Shown piece by piece: positions 1 through 8,589 of a stretch of DNA of 35,425 nt. Position 1 is the stretch's first letter, and each line of letters begins with the position of its first letter. The stretch is from Chloroflexi bacterium OHK40. Lineage in GTDB: Bacteria; Chloroflexota; Chloroflexia; Chloroflexales; Chloroflexaceae. Position numbers and translations under genes: made by a program. The DNA is taken from NCBI GenBank assembly GCA_004367505.1, contig SFCB01000276.1, forward strand, positions 1-35,425, in the 5' to 3' direction. The notes under the pieces were generated by a model. That model was not told where the DNA came from. It saw only the letters and a program-made list of their open reading frames with translations, and searched no databases.

Positions 1-387
1 CATCTGGGGGTTCATGGCGGGGGCCAGGAGCACCGGGGCGCTGGTGGCGAGGAGCGTGGTGGTGAGCAGATCGTCGCTGAGGCCGGCGGCGATCCGGGCG
101 ATCGTGTTGGCCGTCGCCGGAGCCACAACAACCGCGTCGGCGGCGAGGCCCAGGCTCACGTGGCCCACCACGCCGTCCTCGGGGAGCGACCACATGTCGC
201 CGAGGACGGGGCGACCGGTGAGGGCCTGGAAGGTGGCGGCACCCACGAAGCGCTCAGCGGCCTCGGTGAGCACCACGTCCACCACGGCGCCGGCCAGGGT
301 GAGATCGCGGGCGAGCTGCGCCACCTTGTAGGCGGCGATGCTGCCGCACACACCGAGTACGATCCGCTTCCCGTTCAGGATGTCCAT
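1..387 (-). CDS. coaBC: Bifunctional phosphopantothenoylcysteine decarboxylase/phosphopantothenate-cysteine ligase, N-terminal part (runs off the window)
   Basis: The first 129 residues are visible, read from ATG at 387 down to base 1 and still open. They form the flavodoxin-like CoaC half, which decarboxylates phosphopantothenoylcysteine in coenzyme A synthesis with FMN. Seen: GSIAAYK near residues 15-21 (FMN-binding start of the fold), His76 in the GH motif at the position of the family's catalytic histidine, the PATAN motif at 90-94, and PAMN at 123-126, the substrate-clamp motif of the family. A GAGAGGG stretch sits just upstream of the start. A good sigma70-type promoter lies 29 bases further up. 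The CoaB ligase half is assumed to lie outside the window, so the bifunctional name is inference; a stand-alone flavoprotein decarboxylase is the alternative. Confidence 0.9.
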   Translation of the reverse strand, partial: MDILNGKRIVLGVCGSIAAYKVAQLARDLTLAGAVVDVVLTEAAERFVGAATFQALTGRPVLGDMWSLPEDGVVGHVSLGLAADAVVVAPATANTIARIAAGLSDDLLTTTLLATSAPVLLAPAMNPQM

Positions 388-415
388 CTGCCCTCTCTGG
401 TGCCCATGCGGCGGC

Positions 416-444
416 ATTGTAGCATCAGCCCTGGTGGGCGTCAA
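416..444 (-). promoter_or_regulatory. Sigma70-type promoter of coaBC
   Basis: On the minus strand a TTGACG -35 box (439-444) is followed by a 17-base spacer and a TACAAT -10 box (416-421). The predicted start is near 409, giving a leader of about 20 bases before the ATG at 387. Spacing and both boxes are close to consensus. Confidence 0.75.
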
Positions 445-566
445 AGCTGGCGCGGCACGGGATGGCTGGCGATCGAACGTCTACGCCAGGCATGCCTCTA
501 TTCCTTTTTCTGTGCTCGTAAGCAAACTGAAACCAGATTTCAATGAATGGACCTGGCGACGAACAG

Positions 567-572
567 TATAAT
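567..572 (+). promoter_or_regulatory. Candidate -10 box for the C11 protease gene
   Basis: A perfect TATAAT lies in the 334-base spacer between coaBC and the protease gene. No matching -35 box is visible 16-18 bases upstream, so an activator or extra contacts would be needed. The leader to the ATG at 722 would be about 140 bases. Apart from this box and the coaBC promoter I see nothing else in 388-721. Confidence 0.4.
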
Positions 573-721
573 AGACGGCGCCTCCCTGTTTTCTACGACA
601 GTTCCCCGTAGGCGCAGCTCGCTGCTGCCCGCTTCAGCCATGGTCTGGCTGTCGTGTACCCGGTGCCCGCTGTGCTGCTATTGCGCCTTGCGCGCACTAT
701 CTGGATTGGGGGGAGGTACTC

Positions 722-3700
722 ATGCGTAGGCCACGTTCGATGCCCACCGGTGGACCGGCGACCCTCGTTCTGCTCTTCGCGCTGCTCCTGTGCGGTCTCC
801 CCGGCGCCACCCCGTTCGCCGTGGCCCAGGAGGGGACTGGCTTCCGGCTGATGCCCTCTCGTGCCGACGCCGCTCCGCCCGCGCTGTCCGCTGCCCGTGC
901 CCAGGTCGTCGGTACCGCCCCGGGCGATGCGCCGGCCAGCGCCCAGGCCGCCAGTGGGCCCGAGGGCGTGCCCCTCGTCGCGCTTCCCCAGGGAGGGGGA
1001 AGCCCGGAGCCGGACGTGGTCGAGCTCGAGACGCAGATCTCGCCACCCAACGCCGTGCGGCCTCAGGGCCTCACCCCCGAGCAAGCGGCCCGGATCACCT
1101 TCGGCCCCGCCAAGAGCGACCCGACCCTGCGCCCGACCACCCTCAGCGGCGCCTGCCAGGCCATGATCCGCAACGCGCAGATCGACGGCTACCAGGACCC
1201 CGATACCGGCTTCTTCAACATCTATAACTGGACGGTCATCCAGCCGGTGGTCTACGTCGAGACGAACACCTACTTCTCCTACCCCTACGCGCTCACCATG
1301 GAGGACGCCGACGAGGCTCAGTCCGATGGCCGCCCCGGCCGCGATGAGGATTGGTTCGGCCAGGATTTCTACTTTCCCACGGATGGTGAGGGGCTTCCTG
1401 ATCGAATTTAACCTGTACTACCCCGATGATGGCGGAAATGTCGGCTTCGATAGCGTCGATTTCGGCTACGTTGAGCTCTATCGCATCGACGATAATGGCT
1501 TCCTGATCGACGAAGTGCCGGGCGATCAGTTCGTTCAGGGCATCGTTGTGCAGCGGATCGACGTGGTCCCGCAACCCAACACGTGGTACCGCGTCCCCTT
1601 CTTCTTTGCCCAGGATCCGAACGATCCCAATGATGACGCGCTCTTCAACAGCATCAAGGGCCAGCGTGTTGCCCTCGTCTTTGATCAGGACGGTGACCGG
1701 CTGCCGCCCTACGAGAACGCGATCATCGACAACCCGCAGGTGACGGTCTGCCCAACAGCGCAGCCGCCCGACCGGGCGATCGAGGGCTTTGTGGCGGTGC
1801 AGGGCCTGCCGCTGGCGGGCCAGGGCAACGTCTCGATCACCACGGCCAGCCTGGGCCTGCTCTACCGGGAGGGGCCCGGCGCCACGCCGCAACTGGTGCG
1901 GGTGACGAACCCGTTTGAGAGCGGCTACTATCGCTTCCGGGGCCTGCCCAGCCTGCCGCCGGGGGGCTCCTACCAGGTGCTCTACCTGAACAGCGGCTAT
2001 GAGCGGGAGCCGCCGGCCGATGGCGGCCAGCGCATGGCCTACTACGCCGGCCCGCTCGTCACCAGCTTCAGCGATACGCGCACCGGCGGCTACTACTACG
2101 GCTGGGGCGGCTACTTCGATCTTTCCGACATCTTCCTCGGTGGCCCGGAGCACTACGCCGAGGTGGCCGGCACGGTCAGCTTCAGCTGGACGCCCCGTAG
2201 CTTCAATGGCGATACGGCACTGGAGGATGGCGAGCAGGGCTACTTCCTCTGCTTTTACGATCCGACCAGCTTCGCCGAGGTGTGCACCACCAGCCCGATC
2301 GAGGGTGGCTCCATCGCGGTGAAGGCCGCAGATCTGACAGGTATCCCCGGCTTCTCCTTCGAGTTGGGCAAGACGGTCGGCTGGTACGTGATGGTGGCCG
2401 GCCCCGGCTACGACCCCGTGAGCCCTGCCTTCGACGGCCTGGGTGCCAGCCGCTATAGCCGCTTCGTCACCTTTGTGGAGGCCGTGGACATCCCGGCGCC
2501 CTCGCCGCCTGAGGGCGGCGAGATGCCCGGCGACCCCGCTGAGGACGACGACAGTTGGACGCTGATGTTCTACCTGGCCGGCGACGACCCGCAGCTCACC
2601 ACGCCATCCGGCAACACCCGCAGCCTGATCAATGTGCTTACCAACCTGCTCCAGCTGCCCGACAGCTACCCCGAGCTGAACATCGTGGTGCAGTTCGACT
2701 TCTACGAGACGCTGGAGGGCGATCCGCCCGTGAGTAGCCTGGAGCCCGAGTTCCGTGGCACCCAGCGCTGCTTCTTCGCCCCGGGCACCCTGCGCCTGGC
2801 CGACGCCTGCCAGCAGCTCGGCGAGCAGAACACCGGCAGCCCCCAGGTGCTTGCCGACTTCATCAGCGATAGCCTGGCGCGCTACCCCGCCGACCGCACC
2901 GCACTGATCATCATGGGCCATGGCAACGCCGTGACCGGCGTGGCGGGCGACCGCACCAGCCTCCCCGACGATGCCCTGCGCCCCCACGAGCTGGAGCAGG
3001 CCTACGAACTGGCCAACCTCGACGACGATAAGCTCGATCTGCTCGTCTACTACTCCTGCCTGATGGGCAACTACGAGACGGCCACGATCGCCAGCCGTTT
3101 CGCCGACGTGATGGCCGGCAGCCCTAACATCGCCGCCCTGGTGGACGTGACGGCGCAGCTCGGCGCCGCCGCTGCCAGCAGCCAGGACCCGCGCGTAGTG
3201 GCCGCCGCGCTGGTGGAGGCCTACAACGACGAGCTCAGCCTTTACAACCAGCGCTACAACCGCAACCTTTCGATCGCCATGGCCGCCTACGACCTGCGGC
3301 AGCTCGCTGGCCTGCGCGATGAGGTGAACGAGCTGGCGAGCGCGATCACCGCCAGCCTCGATCTGGCCGACGTGGGCAACGCCCGGGCCGCCGTGCAGCT
3401 CTACGACTCATCGGCGCCGGAACTGTGGGGCTTCACCAGCCAGGGCGAGGACGCCCTGATCGACCTGCGGCACCTTGCCACGCTGCTCAGCGACAGCTCC
3501 AATGCGCGTATCCGGGACGCTGCCAGCAATCTGCTCGCCGCCCTGCTCCCGGTGGGCGACCCGAACGGCCTGGTGATCGCCAGCGTAGCCCGCAGTGGCC
3601 GGGCCGACCTGGTGGGCGGCGGCACGCACAACCTGAGCAATGCCGCCGGGCTCTCGATCTACTTCCCCACCGGGGTCGATGTGGGCAATCAGGCGACGCT

Positions 3701-3941
3701 GACCCGCAACTACCTGGACTACTACCGCCAGACGAGCTTCCGCACCGGCAGCTGGGACGAGCTGGTCGACGCGACGCGCACGGGCATTCCGAGCCTGCCC
3801 CGTGGCGGCAAGCTCGCCTCCATGCCCGTCGGCGCGGCGGGCTCCACCCTGATGAACCTTAACGCGCAGGAGCTCTTCCCGACCCTCGGCGCGCCCCTGG
3901 ACGAGACGGCGCTGCTCCATCTGCCGTTACTGCGCAGGTAG
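722..3941 (+). CDS. Secreted clostripain-like (family C11) cysteine peptidase, interrupted by a frameshift
   Basis: Two overlapping frames make one protein of about 1070 residues. The first (722-1411) starts with a strong GGAGG ribosome site, a signal peptide (hydrophobic core about residues 13-30) and a beta-rich segment. The second carries the same segment on from about 1383 and ends in a C11 domain. The domain start is the segment WTLMFYLAGDD (about 2557-2589). The likely catalytic histidine is in MGHGN (codon 2919-2921) and the catalytic cysteine in YSCLMGN (codon 3057-3059), both as in clostripain. The reading frame moves by +1 near 1375-1390, so no intact product is encoded as given. 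The middle 400 residues, with many Tyr/Gly, look like an extracellular beta-sandwich region. A secreted, calcium-type Arg-specific protease is the family role; specificity here is not readable. A pseudogene or a sequencing error are both possible. Confidence 0.8.
1375..1411 (+). other. Frameshift site inside the C11 peptidase gene
   Basis: The upstream frame reads DFYFPTD and then goes off into GEGLPDRI and a stop at 1409-1411. The downstream frame reads VRGFLIEFNLYYPDD straight after the same point. The join fits a one-base insertion (or two-base loss) close to 1380-1386. No slippery heptamer or following pseudoknot is evident, which argues against programmed frameshifting. Confidence 0.75.
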
Positions 3942-3952
3942 GCCAGGGATCA

Positions 3953-4160
3953 GGTTCAGGGGTGGACGGAACGTCTGGATCGTGGTTCACGGCGTTGGGA
4001 CGCGCTGCTGGCCCTCACCCCCGCTTGCGCGGGGGCAGGGCCCTCGCGTGCGTGGGGGCAGGGCCCTAACCCCCGCTCGCAGAACGGGAGCCGGGGGGGC
4101 GGAAGGCTTCCCGATGCGGCTTCTCCCCGCTCCCCTTGTGGGTTCAGGGGCGGACAGAAC
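3953..4160. repeat. Direct repeat pair flanking a GC-palindrome cluster
   Basis: A 20-base unit at 3953-3972 recurs at 4141-4160 with 18 of 20 bases the same (GGTTCAGGGG then GGAC and GAAC with two substitutions). Between them are runs built on GCGGGGGCAGGGCCC and the inverted arms CCCCGC/GCGGGG. The whole 3942-4440 spacer has no gene I can support. It looks like decayed copies of a dispersed palindromic element; related pieces occur at 11128-11146 and 14188-14300. Confidence 0.5.
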
Positions 4161-4211
4161 TGGCGGCCTGAAACGGGATGCGCCGCGTTGGGCCGCAGTG
4201 CAGGCCCCTGG

Positions 4212-4237
4212 CCCCCGCTCCCGCGCGGGAGCGGGGG
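4212..4237. repeat. Perfect 26-base GC palindrome
   Basis: CCCCCGCTCCCGC is followed with no loop by its exact reverse complement. It would form a very stable cruciform or RNA hairpin. It lacks a T-run on either side, so it is more like a REP-type element than a classic terminator, although it could still stop or stabilise the protease transcript. Confidence 0.6.
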
Positions 4238-4396
4238 GACGCAGCCCGTCAGGATGCGGAAAATCGCCACGCGAACGCGCGTGCTGTCTGCCCTTCAACC
4301 CTTGTGGGAGCGGGGCCGGGGATGAGGGGAATCGGGCGACGGTGCGGCATCCCTGCTTTCAAACGCGCTTCTCACCCAAGCAGGCCCGCGATCTGC

Positions 4397-4402
4397 TACA
4401 CT
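4397..4402 (+). promoter_or_regulatory. Candidate -10 box for the cyclase/ATPase gene
   Basis: TACACT lies 38 bases before the ATG at 4441. No convincing -35 box is seen at 16-18 bases upstream, so the call is tentative. Confidence 0.3.
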
Positions 4403-4440
4403 AAGAGTCCGACCTGAACCCGGTGATCCTGGGACCGCCC

Positions 4441-7400
4441 ATGACCTTGCAGCAGCCAAACCCGGCGCAGATCCGCACCCTGGTGAGCTACCTTCCGCCC
4501 GCAGTGGCGCGGGCGATTCATGCAGACCCACGGCCCCTTGAGGCGCCGCGCCACGAGCGCTTCCCGGCCGCCGTGCTGCTCGCCGATGTTTCCGGCTTCA
4601 CCGCGCTCACCGAGGCTCTGGCGGGGCGAGGGGCCAGCGGCGTTGAGGAGCTCACGACGCTGCTCAATCGCTACTTCAGCCGGATGATCGGCCTGCTGGA
4701 GGCCGCCGGTGGTGAGGTGGTCCAGTTCAGCGGCGATGCCCTGATGGCGATCTTTCCCGCCGATCAGGAGGCCCAGCTACCACAGGCGGTGGCCCGTGCT
4801 GGCGAAGCCGCCCGGCACATGCAGGCCGCCATGGATGAGTTCGCCACGCTGGCCACCAGTACCGGCGACCACGTGCTGGCCATGAAGATCGCCATCGGCG
4901 CCGGTAAGGTGCTGGCCATGTCGATCGGCGGGGTCTTCAGCCGCTGGCAGTACATCATCGCCGGGGCCCCACTCCGGCAGGTGGCCGAGGGCGAGCAGGC
5001 CGCCCGTCGTGGCGAGATCGTGTTCAGCCCCGAGGCCCGCGCGCTGCTGGCGGTGAGCCCCGGGCCCGGCGCCCCGCGCCGGATTATCGCCCCGGCCGAC
5101 CTGGACTGGAGCCACGCCGACACGGCGACCCTGGAGGCCCTGCGCCTGCACATCCCGCGGGCGATTACCGCGCGCCTTTCCGCCGTGGAGGAGCGCTGGC
5201 TGGCCGAACTGCGCCGCATGAGCGTGGTCTTCATCGGGGTAGGTGGCCTGGAGGACACCGGTGATGACTCGGTGGGCTACTTCCACGCCTGCATGCGCGC
5301 CCTGCAGGAGGTGACGTACCGCTACGAAGGGAGCCTGAATAAATTTCAGGTGGACGACAAGGGCGTGATCGGGATTCTGCTCTTTGGCGCGCCGCCCATG
5401 GCCCACGCCGACGATCCGCTGCGAGCTGTGCGCTGCGCCCTGGACTTGCAACGGGCGGCGGAGTTGCTCGGCCTGCGCATGGCTGTCGGCGTCACGACCG
5501 ACCAGGTCTTCGCTGGCCCGGTAGGCAGCCGCACCCGCCGCGAGTATACCGTGATGGGCGACGCCGTGAACCTGGCCGCTCGCCTGATGCAGCGGGCTGG
5601 CCCGGGTGGCGTGCTCTGCGACTATAGCACCTACGCTGCGGCCCGGGCCGAGGTGCGCTGGGATGTCCTGCCCGCCATCGCCGTGAAGGGCCGCGCGGCG
5701 CCGGTGCGCGTCTACCGGCCCCAGGGCCTCGCGAGCGCCGAGATGGCCCGCTCGGTGCGTCGTGGCGCCGAGCAGCCCCTGGTGGGCCGCGAGGCCGAGG
5801 TGCGGCAGCTCGAGCAGAGCCTCGCCGTGGTGGCCGCTGGCCGCAGCCAGGTGCTGTTCATCGAGGGCGAGGAGGGGATCGGCAAGAGCCGGATGGTTCA
5901 GGAGCTCGCCCGGCTCATGCGCGAGCGCGGTATTGTGGGCCTGCTCGGCACCGCCGAGTCGCTTGCCCGTGACCAGCCCTACAATGCCTGGCGCGAGATC
6001 TTCGGCAGCTACTTCGATCTCGACGAGGCCGGTGGTCCGGAAGACCGGCGCGCGATCGTGCGCGCTCGCCTCGGGCAGATCGCGCCGCCACTGTTGGAGC
6101 GGGCGCCGCTGCTCAACGATATTCTCGCCCTTGGCCTGCCAGAGACGGAGCTCACCAGCGGGCTGGAGCCGGAGCAGCGCCAGGCTGGTCTGCGCTCGCT
6201 GCTGCTGGAGTTGCTGCGCCTCTGGGCCGCCGAACAGCCCCTGGTGCTCGTTCTGGAGGATGCCCACTGGCTCGACGCGCTCTCCTGGCAGCTCGCCGTG
6301 CTCACCGCCCGCTCGCTCGCCGACACCGGCCTGCTGCTGGTCTGTGTGCGCCGTGCCGCCGACGAGGAGCCGGCCGGGCCCTTCGCGGATGAGTTGCGGG
6401 CCGCGGCGGGCAATGCCGTGATCACCCTTGGCCCGCTCTCGCCCGAGCAGACGGCGACACTCGGCGCCTCACGCCTGGGTGTCGCCCGCCTCTCGGCCGA
6501 TCTCGCCCGCCTGATCGCCGAGCGGGCCGCCGGCAACCCGCTCATCACCGAGGAGTTGGCCCTCAGCCTGCGCGAGCAGGGCGTGGTGGTAGTGGAGGGC
6601 GATCTCGGTGTACTGCGCGGCGACGCCGCCGAGCTCCAGCTCCCCTCTACCCTCCAGAGCCTCGTGCTCAGCCGCATCGACCATCTCCCCGTCGAGGAGC
6701 AGCTGACGCTCAAGGTGGCCGCCGTGATCGGCCCCTCCTTCAGTGCCGAGGCCCTCTGCGAGGTCTACCCTGAGCCGGTTGGCGCCGAGGTTGTTGCTGG
6801 CCGGCTCGATCGGCTGGTGGCCCGCGAGCTGATCATCGCCTCCGCCGACAAGGCCTGGGTGACCCACCGCTTCCGCCAGACGGTGCTCCAGGAGATGACC
6901 TACAGCACCCTCTTGCCAACCCAGCGACGTGACCTGCACGCCCGTGCCGCAGCCTGGTACGAGGCCCGGCCTGTCGAAGATCAGGGGGCCATCCTACCGC
7001 AGCTGGTGCACCACTGGCGCCACGCGGGCGACCACGCCCGTGAACTGCGCTACGCGCGCCTGGCCGGCCAGCGCTTCGCCGCAGAGTACGCCAACGACGC
7101 CGCCCTCAGCTACATCGAGCGGGCCCTGCAGCTCGCCCAGACCGGTAGCGAGCGCCTGGAGTTGCTCTGGCTGCGCCTGCAGATCCACGAGCGTACCGGC
7201 CAGCGTGAGGCCCAGCACGACGACTTGAGCCAGATCGAGTGGCTGGTCAATGGGGGTGACCCCGTACAGCAGGCCCGGGTGGCGAATGGCTGGGCGACCT
7301 ACTACAAAGATATCAGCGACTACCCGCAGGCTCTGGCCCAGCTCGCGAGCGCCGAGGCCCTCGCCCGTGAGGCCGGCGACCAGGCCAGCGCCGCGCGGAG

Positions 7401-8556
7401 CCTCACGCTGCGCGGCGAGATCTACGAGTTCCAGGGCGCTCTGAGCGATGCCCGCGCGTGCTTCGAGGCTGCCCTGACGATGTATCGTGCCCTCGGCTAT
7501 CGCCGTGGTGAGGCCAACAACCTCAGCAAGCTCGGCAACCTGCACTACTACCAGGGCGAGTACGAGGCTGCCCGCGAGCTCTTCCACCAGGTGCTCAGCA
7601 TCCGCCGCGCTGCCCACGATGCCAGCGAGTGCTTCACCCTCAGCAATCTGGGCGAGGTGAGCCTTAAGCTGGGTGAGGCCGATGCCGCGTGGGGCTACTG
7701 GGAGCAGGCTCTAGCCGCCGCCCGCCGCGTGGGCGACCGCAGCACCGAGGCGCTGGTGCTCGGCCAGATGGGCTACGGCGATCTGGCACGCGGGCGCTAC
7801 GGCGCCGCCCTTGAGAGCCTGAGCCGCTCGGTGGCGGCCTTCCGCGCCATCGGTGAGCGCCGCCGCGTGGCCGCCGACTTGAATGATCTGGGGATGGTCT
7901 GGCGCGATATCGGTGGCTACGCCGAGGCTCGCCGTTGCTTTGAGGAAGCCCTGGCGATCCAGACGGCCATCGGCGACACGCGCAACGCGCTCTTCACCTC
8001 GCTCAACCTGGGCTGGCTGCTGCTCGACGAAGCCCCCGACGCCGCCGGTGAGTACTATCGGGGGGCGCTCGCCTCTGCTCTGGCATCCGGCGACCGTGAG
8101 GGCGAGGCCTATGCCCGGAGCTACCAGGCCTACCTGGCGGAGCGCACCGGCGATCTGGCGACCGCCGGGGAGGCCTACCGCGCCGCTCTGGTCATCCGCG
8201 AGGAGGTTGGCGCGCCTGCCGCCGCGATCGAGGAACTGGCAGGGCTGGCCCGGGTGAGCCTGGCCCGTGGCGATCACCCCGTCGCCCTTGCCCACGCCCG
8301 TATCTGCCTGGCCCATCTGGATCGGGAGGGCGCCGAGGGGATGGAGTTTCCGCTGCTCGTCTATCTGAGTTGCTACAACGTGCTGCGAGCGGTGGGCGCT
8401 CAGGACGAAGCGTGCCGGGTGATCGGCGCCGCCTACACCCTGCTTATGGAGCGCGCCACCTCCATCACCGACCCGGCCATTCGCCAGGGGATGCTGCACA
8501 ACGTTCCGCTCAACCGCCGTGTGATCGAGGAGTGGGAGGCGGCCGGGTGCCCGTAG
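4441..8556 (+). CDS. Tandem class III nucleotidyl cyclase, AAA ATPase and TPR protein (soluble adenylyl cyclase-like)
   Basis: 1371 residues from ATG 4441, which has GGGA upstream; a GTG at 4423 would add six residues but has no ribosome site. Domains: cyclase C1 about 42-205, cyclase C2 about 258-430, ATPase from about 445 with Walker A GEEGIGKS (476-483) and Walker B LVLVLED (601-607), then TPR repeats from about 880 to 1300. C1 has both metal-binding aspartates, D49 (LADVSGFT) and D99 (FSGDAL), but not the Asn/Arg pair. C2 has K301, T370, N377 and R381 (EYTVMGDAVNLAARLM) but lacks the first metal aspartate (VFIGVGG). One shared active site between C1 and C2 is therefore expected, as in mammalian sAC (ADCY10). 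ATP to cAMP is the likely reaction. In similar proteins the ATPase-TPR part senses or scaffolds; here that is inference. The gene stands alone, convergent with the next. Confidence 0.88.
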   Translation: MTLQQPNPAQIRTLVSYLPPAVARAIHADPRPLEAPRHERFPAAVLLADVSGFTALTEALAGRGASGVEELTTLLNRYFSRMIGLLEAAGGEVVQFSGDALMAIFPADQEAQLPQAVARAGEAARHMQAAMDEFATLATSTGDHVLAMKIAIGAGKVLAMSIGGVFSRWQYIIAGAPLRQVAEGEQAARRGEIVFSPEARALLAVSPGPGAPRRIIAPADLDWSHADTATLEALRLHIPRAITARLSAVEERWLAELRRMSVVFIGVGGLEDTGDDSVGYFHACMRALQEVTYRYEGSLNKFQVDDKGVIGILLFGAPPMAHADDPLRAVRCALDLQRAAELLGLRMAVGVTTDQVFAGPVGSRTRREYTVMGDAVNLAARLMQRAGPGGVLCDYSTYAAARAEVRWDVLPAIAVKGRAAPVRVYRPQGLASAEMARSVRRGAEQPLVGREAEVRQLEQSLAVVAAGRSQVLFIEGEEGIGKSRMVQELARLMRERGIVGLLGTAESLARDQPYNAWREIFGSYFDLDEAGGPEDRRAIVRARLGQIAPPLLERAPLLNDILALGLPETELTSGLEPEQRQAGLRSLLLELLRLWAAEQPLVLVLEDAHWLDALSWQLAVLTARSLADTGLLLVCVRRAADEEPAGPFADELRAAAGNAVITLGPLSPEQTATLGASRLGVARLSADLARLIAERAAGNPLITEELALSLREQGVVVVEGDLGVLRGDAAELQLPSTLQSLVLSRIDHLPVEEQLTLKVAAVIGPSFSAEALCEVYPEPVGAEVVAGRLDRLVARELIIASADKAWVTHRFRQTVLQEMTYSTLLPTQRRDLHARAAAWYEARPVEDQGAILPQLVHHWRHAGDHARELRYARLAGQRFAAEYANDAALSYIERALQLAQTGSERLELLWLRLQIHERTGQREAQHDDLSQIEWLVNGGDPVQQARVANGWATYYKDISDYPQALAQLASAEALAREAGDQASAARSLTLRGEIYEFQGALSDARACFEAALTMYRALGYRRGEANNLSKLGNLHYYQGEYEAARELFHQVLSIRRAAHDASECFTLSNLGEVSLKLGEADAAWGYWEQALAAARRVGDRSTEALVLGQMGYGDLARGRYGAALESLSRSVAAFRAIGERRRVAADLNDLGMVWRDIGGYAEARRCFEEALAIQTAIGDTRNALFTSLNLGWLLLDEAPDAAGEYYRGALASALASGDREGEAYARSYQAYLAERTGDLATAGEAYRAALVIREEVGAPAAAIEELAGLARVSLARGDHPVALAHARICLAHLDREGAEGMEFPLLVYLSCYNVLRAVGAQDEACRVIGAAYTLLMERATSITDPAIRQGMLHNVPLNRRVIEEWEAAGCP

Positions 8557-8572
8557 CGGGAGCAGTACCCCG

Positions 8573-8589
8573 GCCCGCCGTCAGCGGGC
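8573..8589. terminator. Short hairpin between convergent genes
   Basis: GCCCGC and GCGGGC form a 6-bp stem with a 5-base loop. It covers the stop codon of the minus-strand glycosyltransferase gene and lies 17 bases past the stop of the cyclase gene. There is no T-run, so Rho-independent action is uncertain. Confidence 0.35.

Noticed and set aside
1370-1400. Programmed ribosomal frameshift
   Set aside because: No slippery sequence, stop-codon context or following structure seen at the join.
1293-2987. 564-codon open frame antisense to the C11 protease
   Set aside because: It is opposite to a clear gene and rich in Ala/Gly/His/Arg as expected from the reverse of GC-rich codons; no domain or ribosome site.
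4212-4237. Classic Rho-independent terminator
   Set aside because: The palindrome is perfect but lies 270 bases past the protease stop and has no T-run; kept only as a repeat.
4777-6267. 496-codon open frame antisense to the cyclase gene
   Set aside because: Lies fully inside a recognisable multidomain gene; reverse-strand artefact of high GC.
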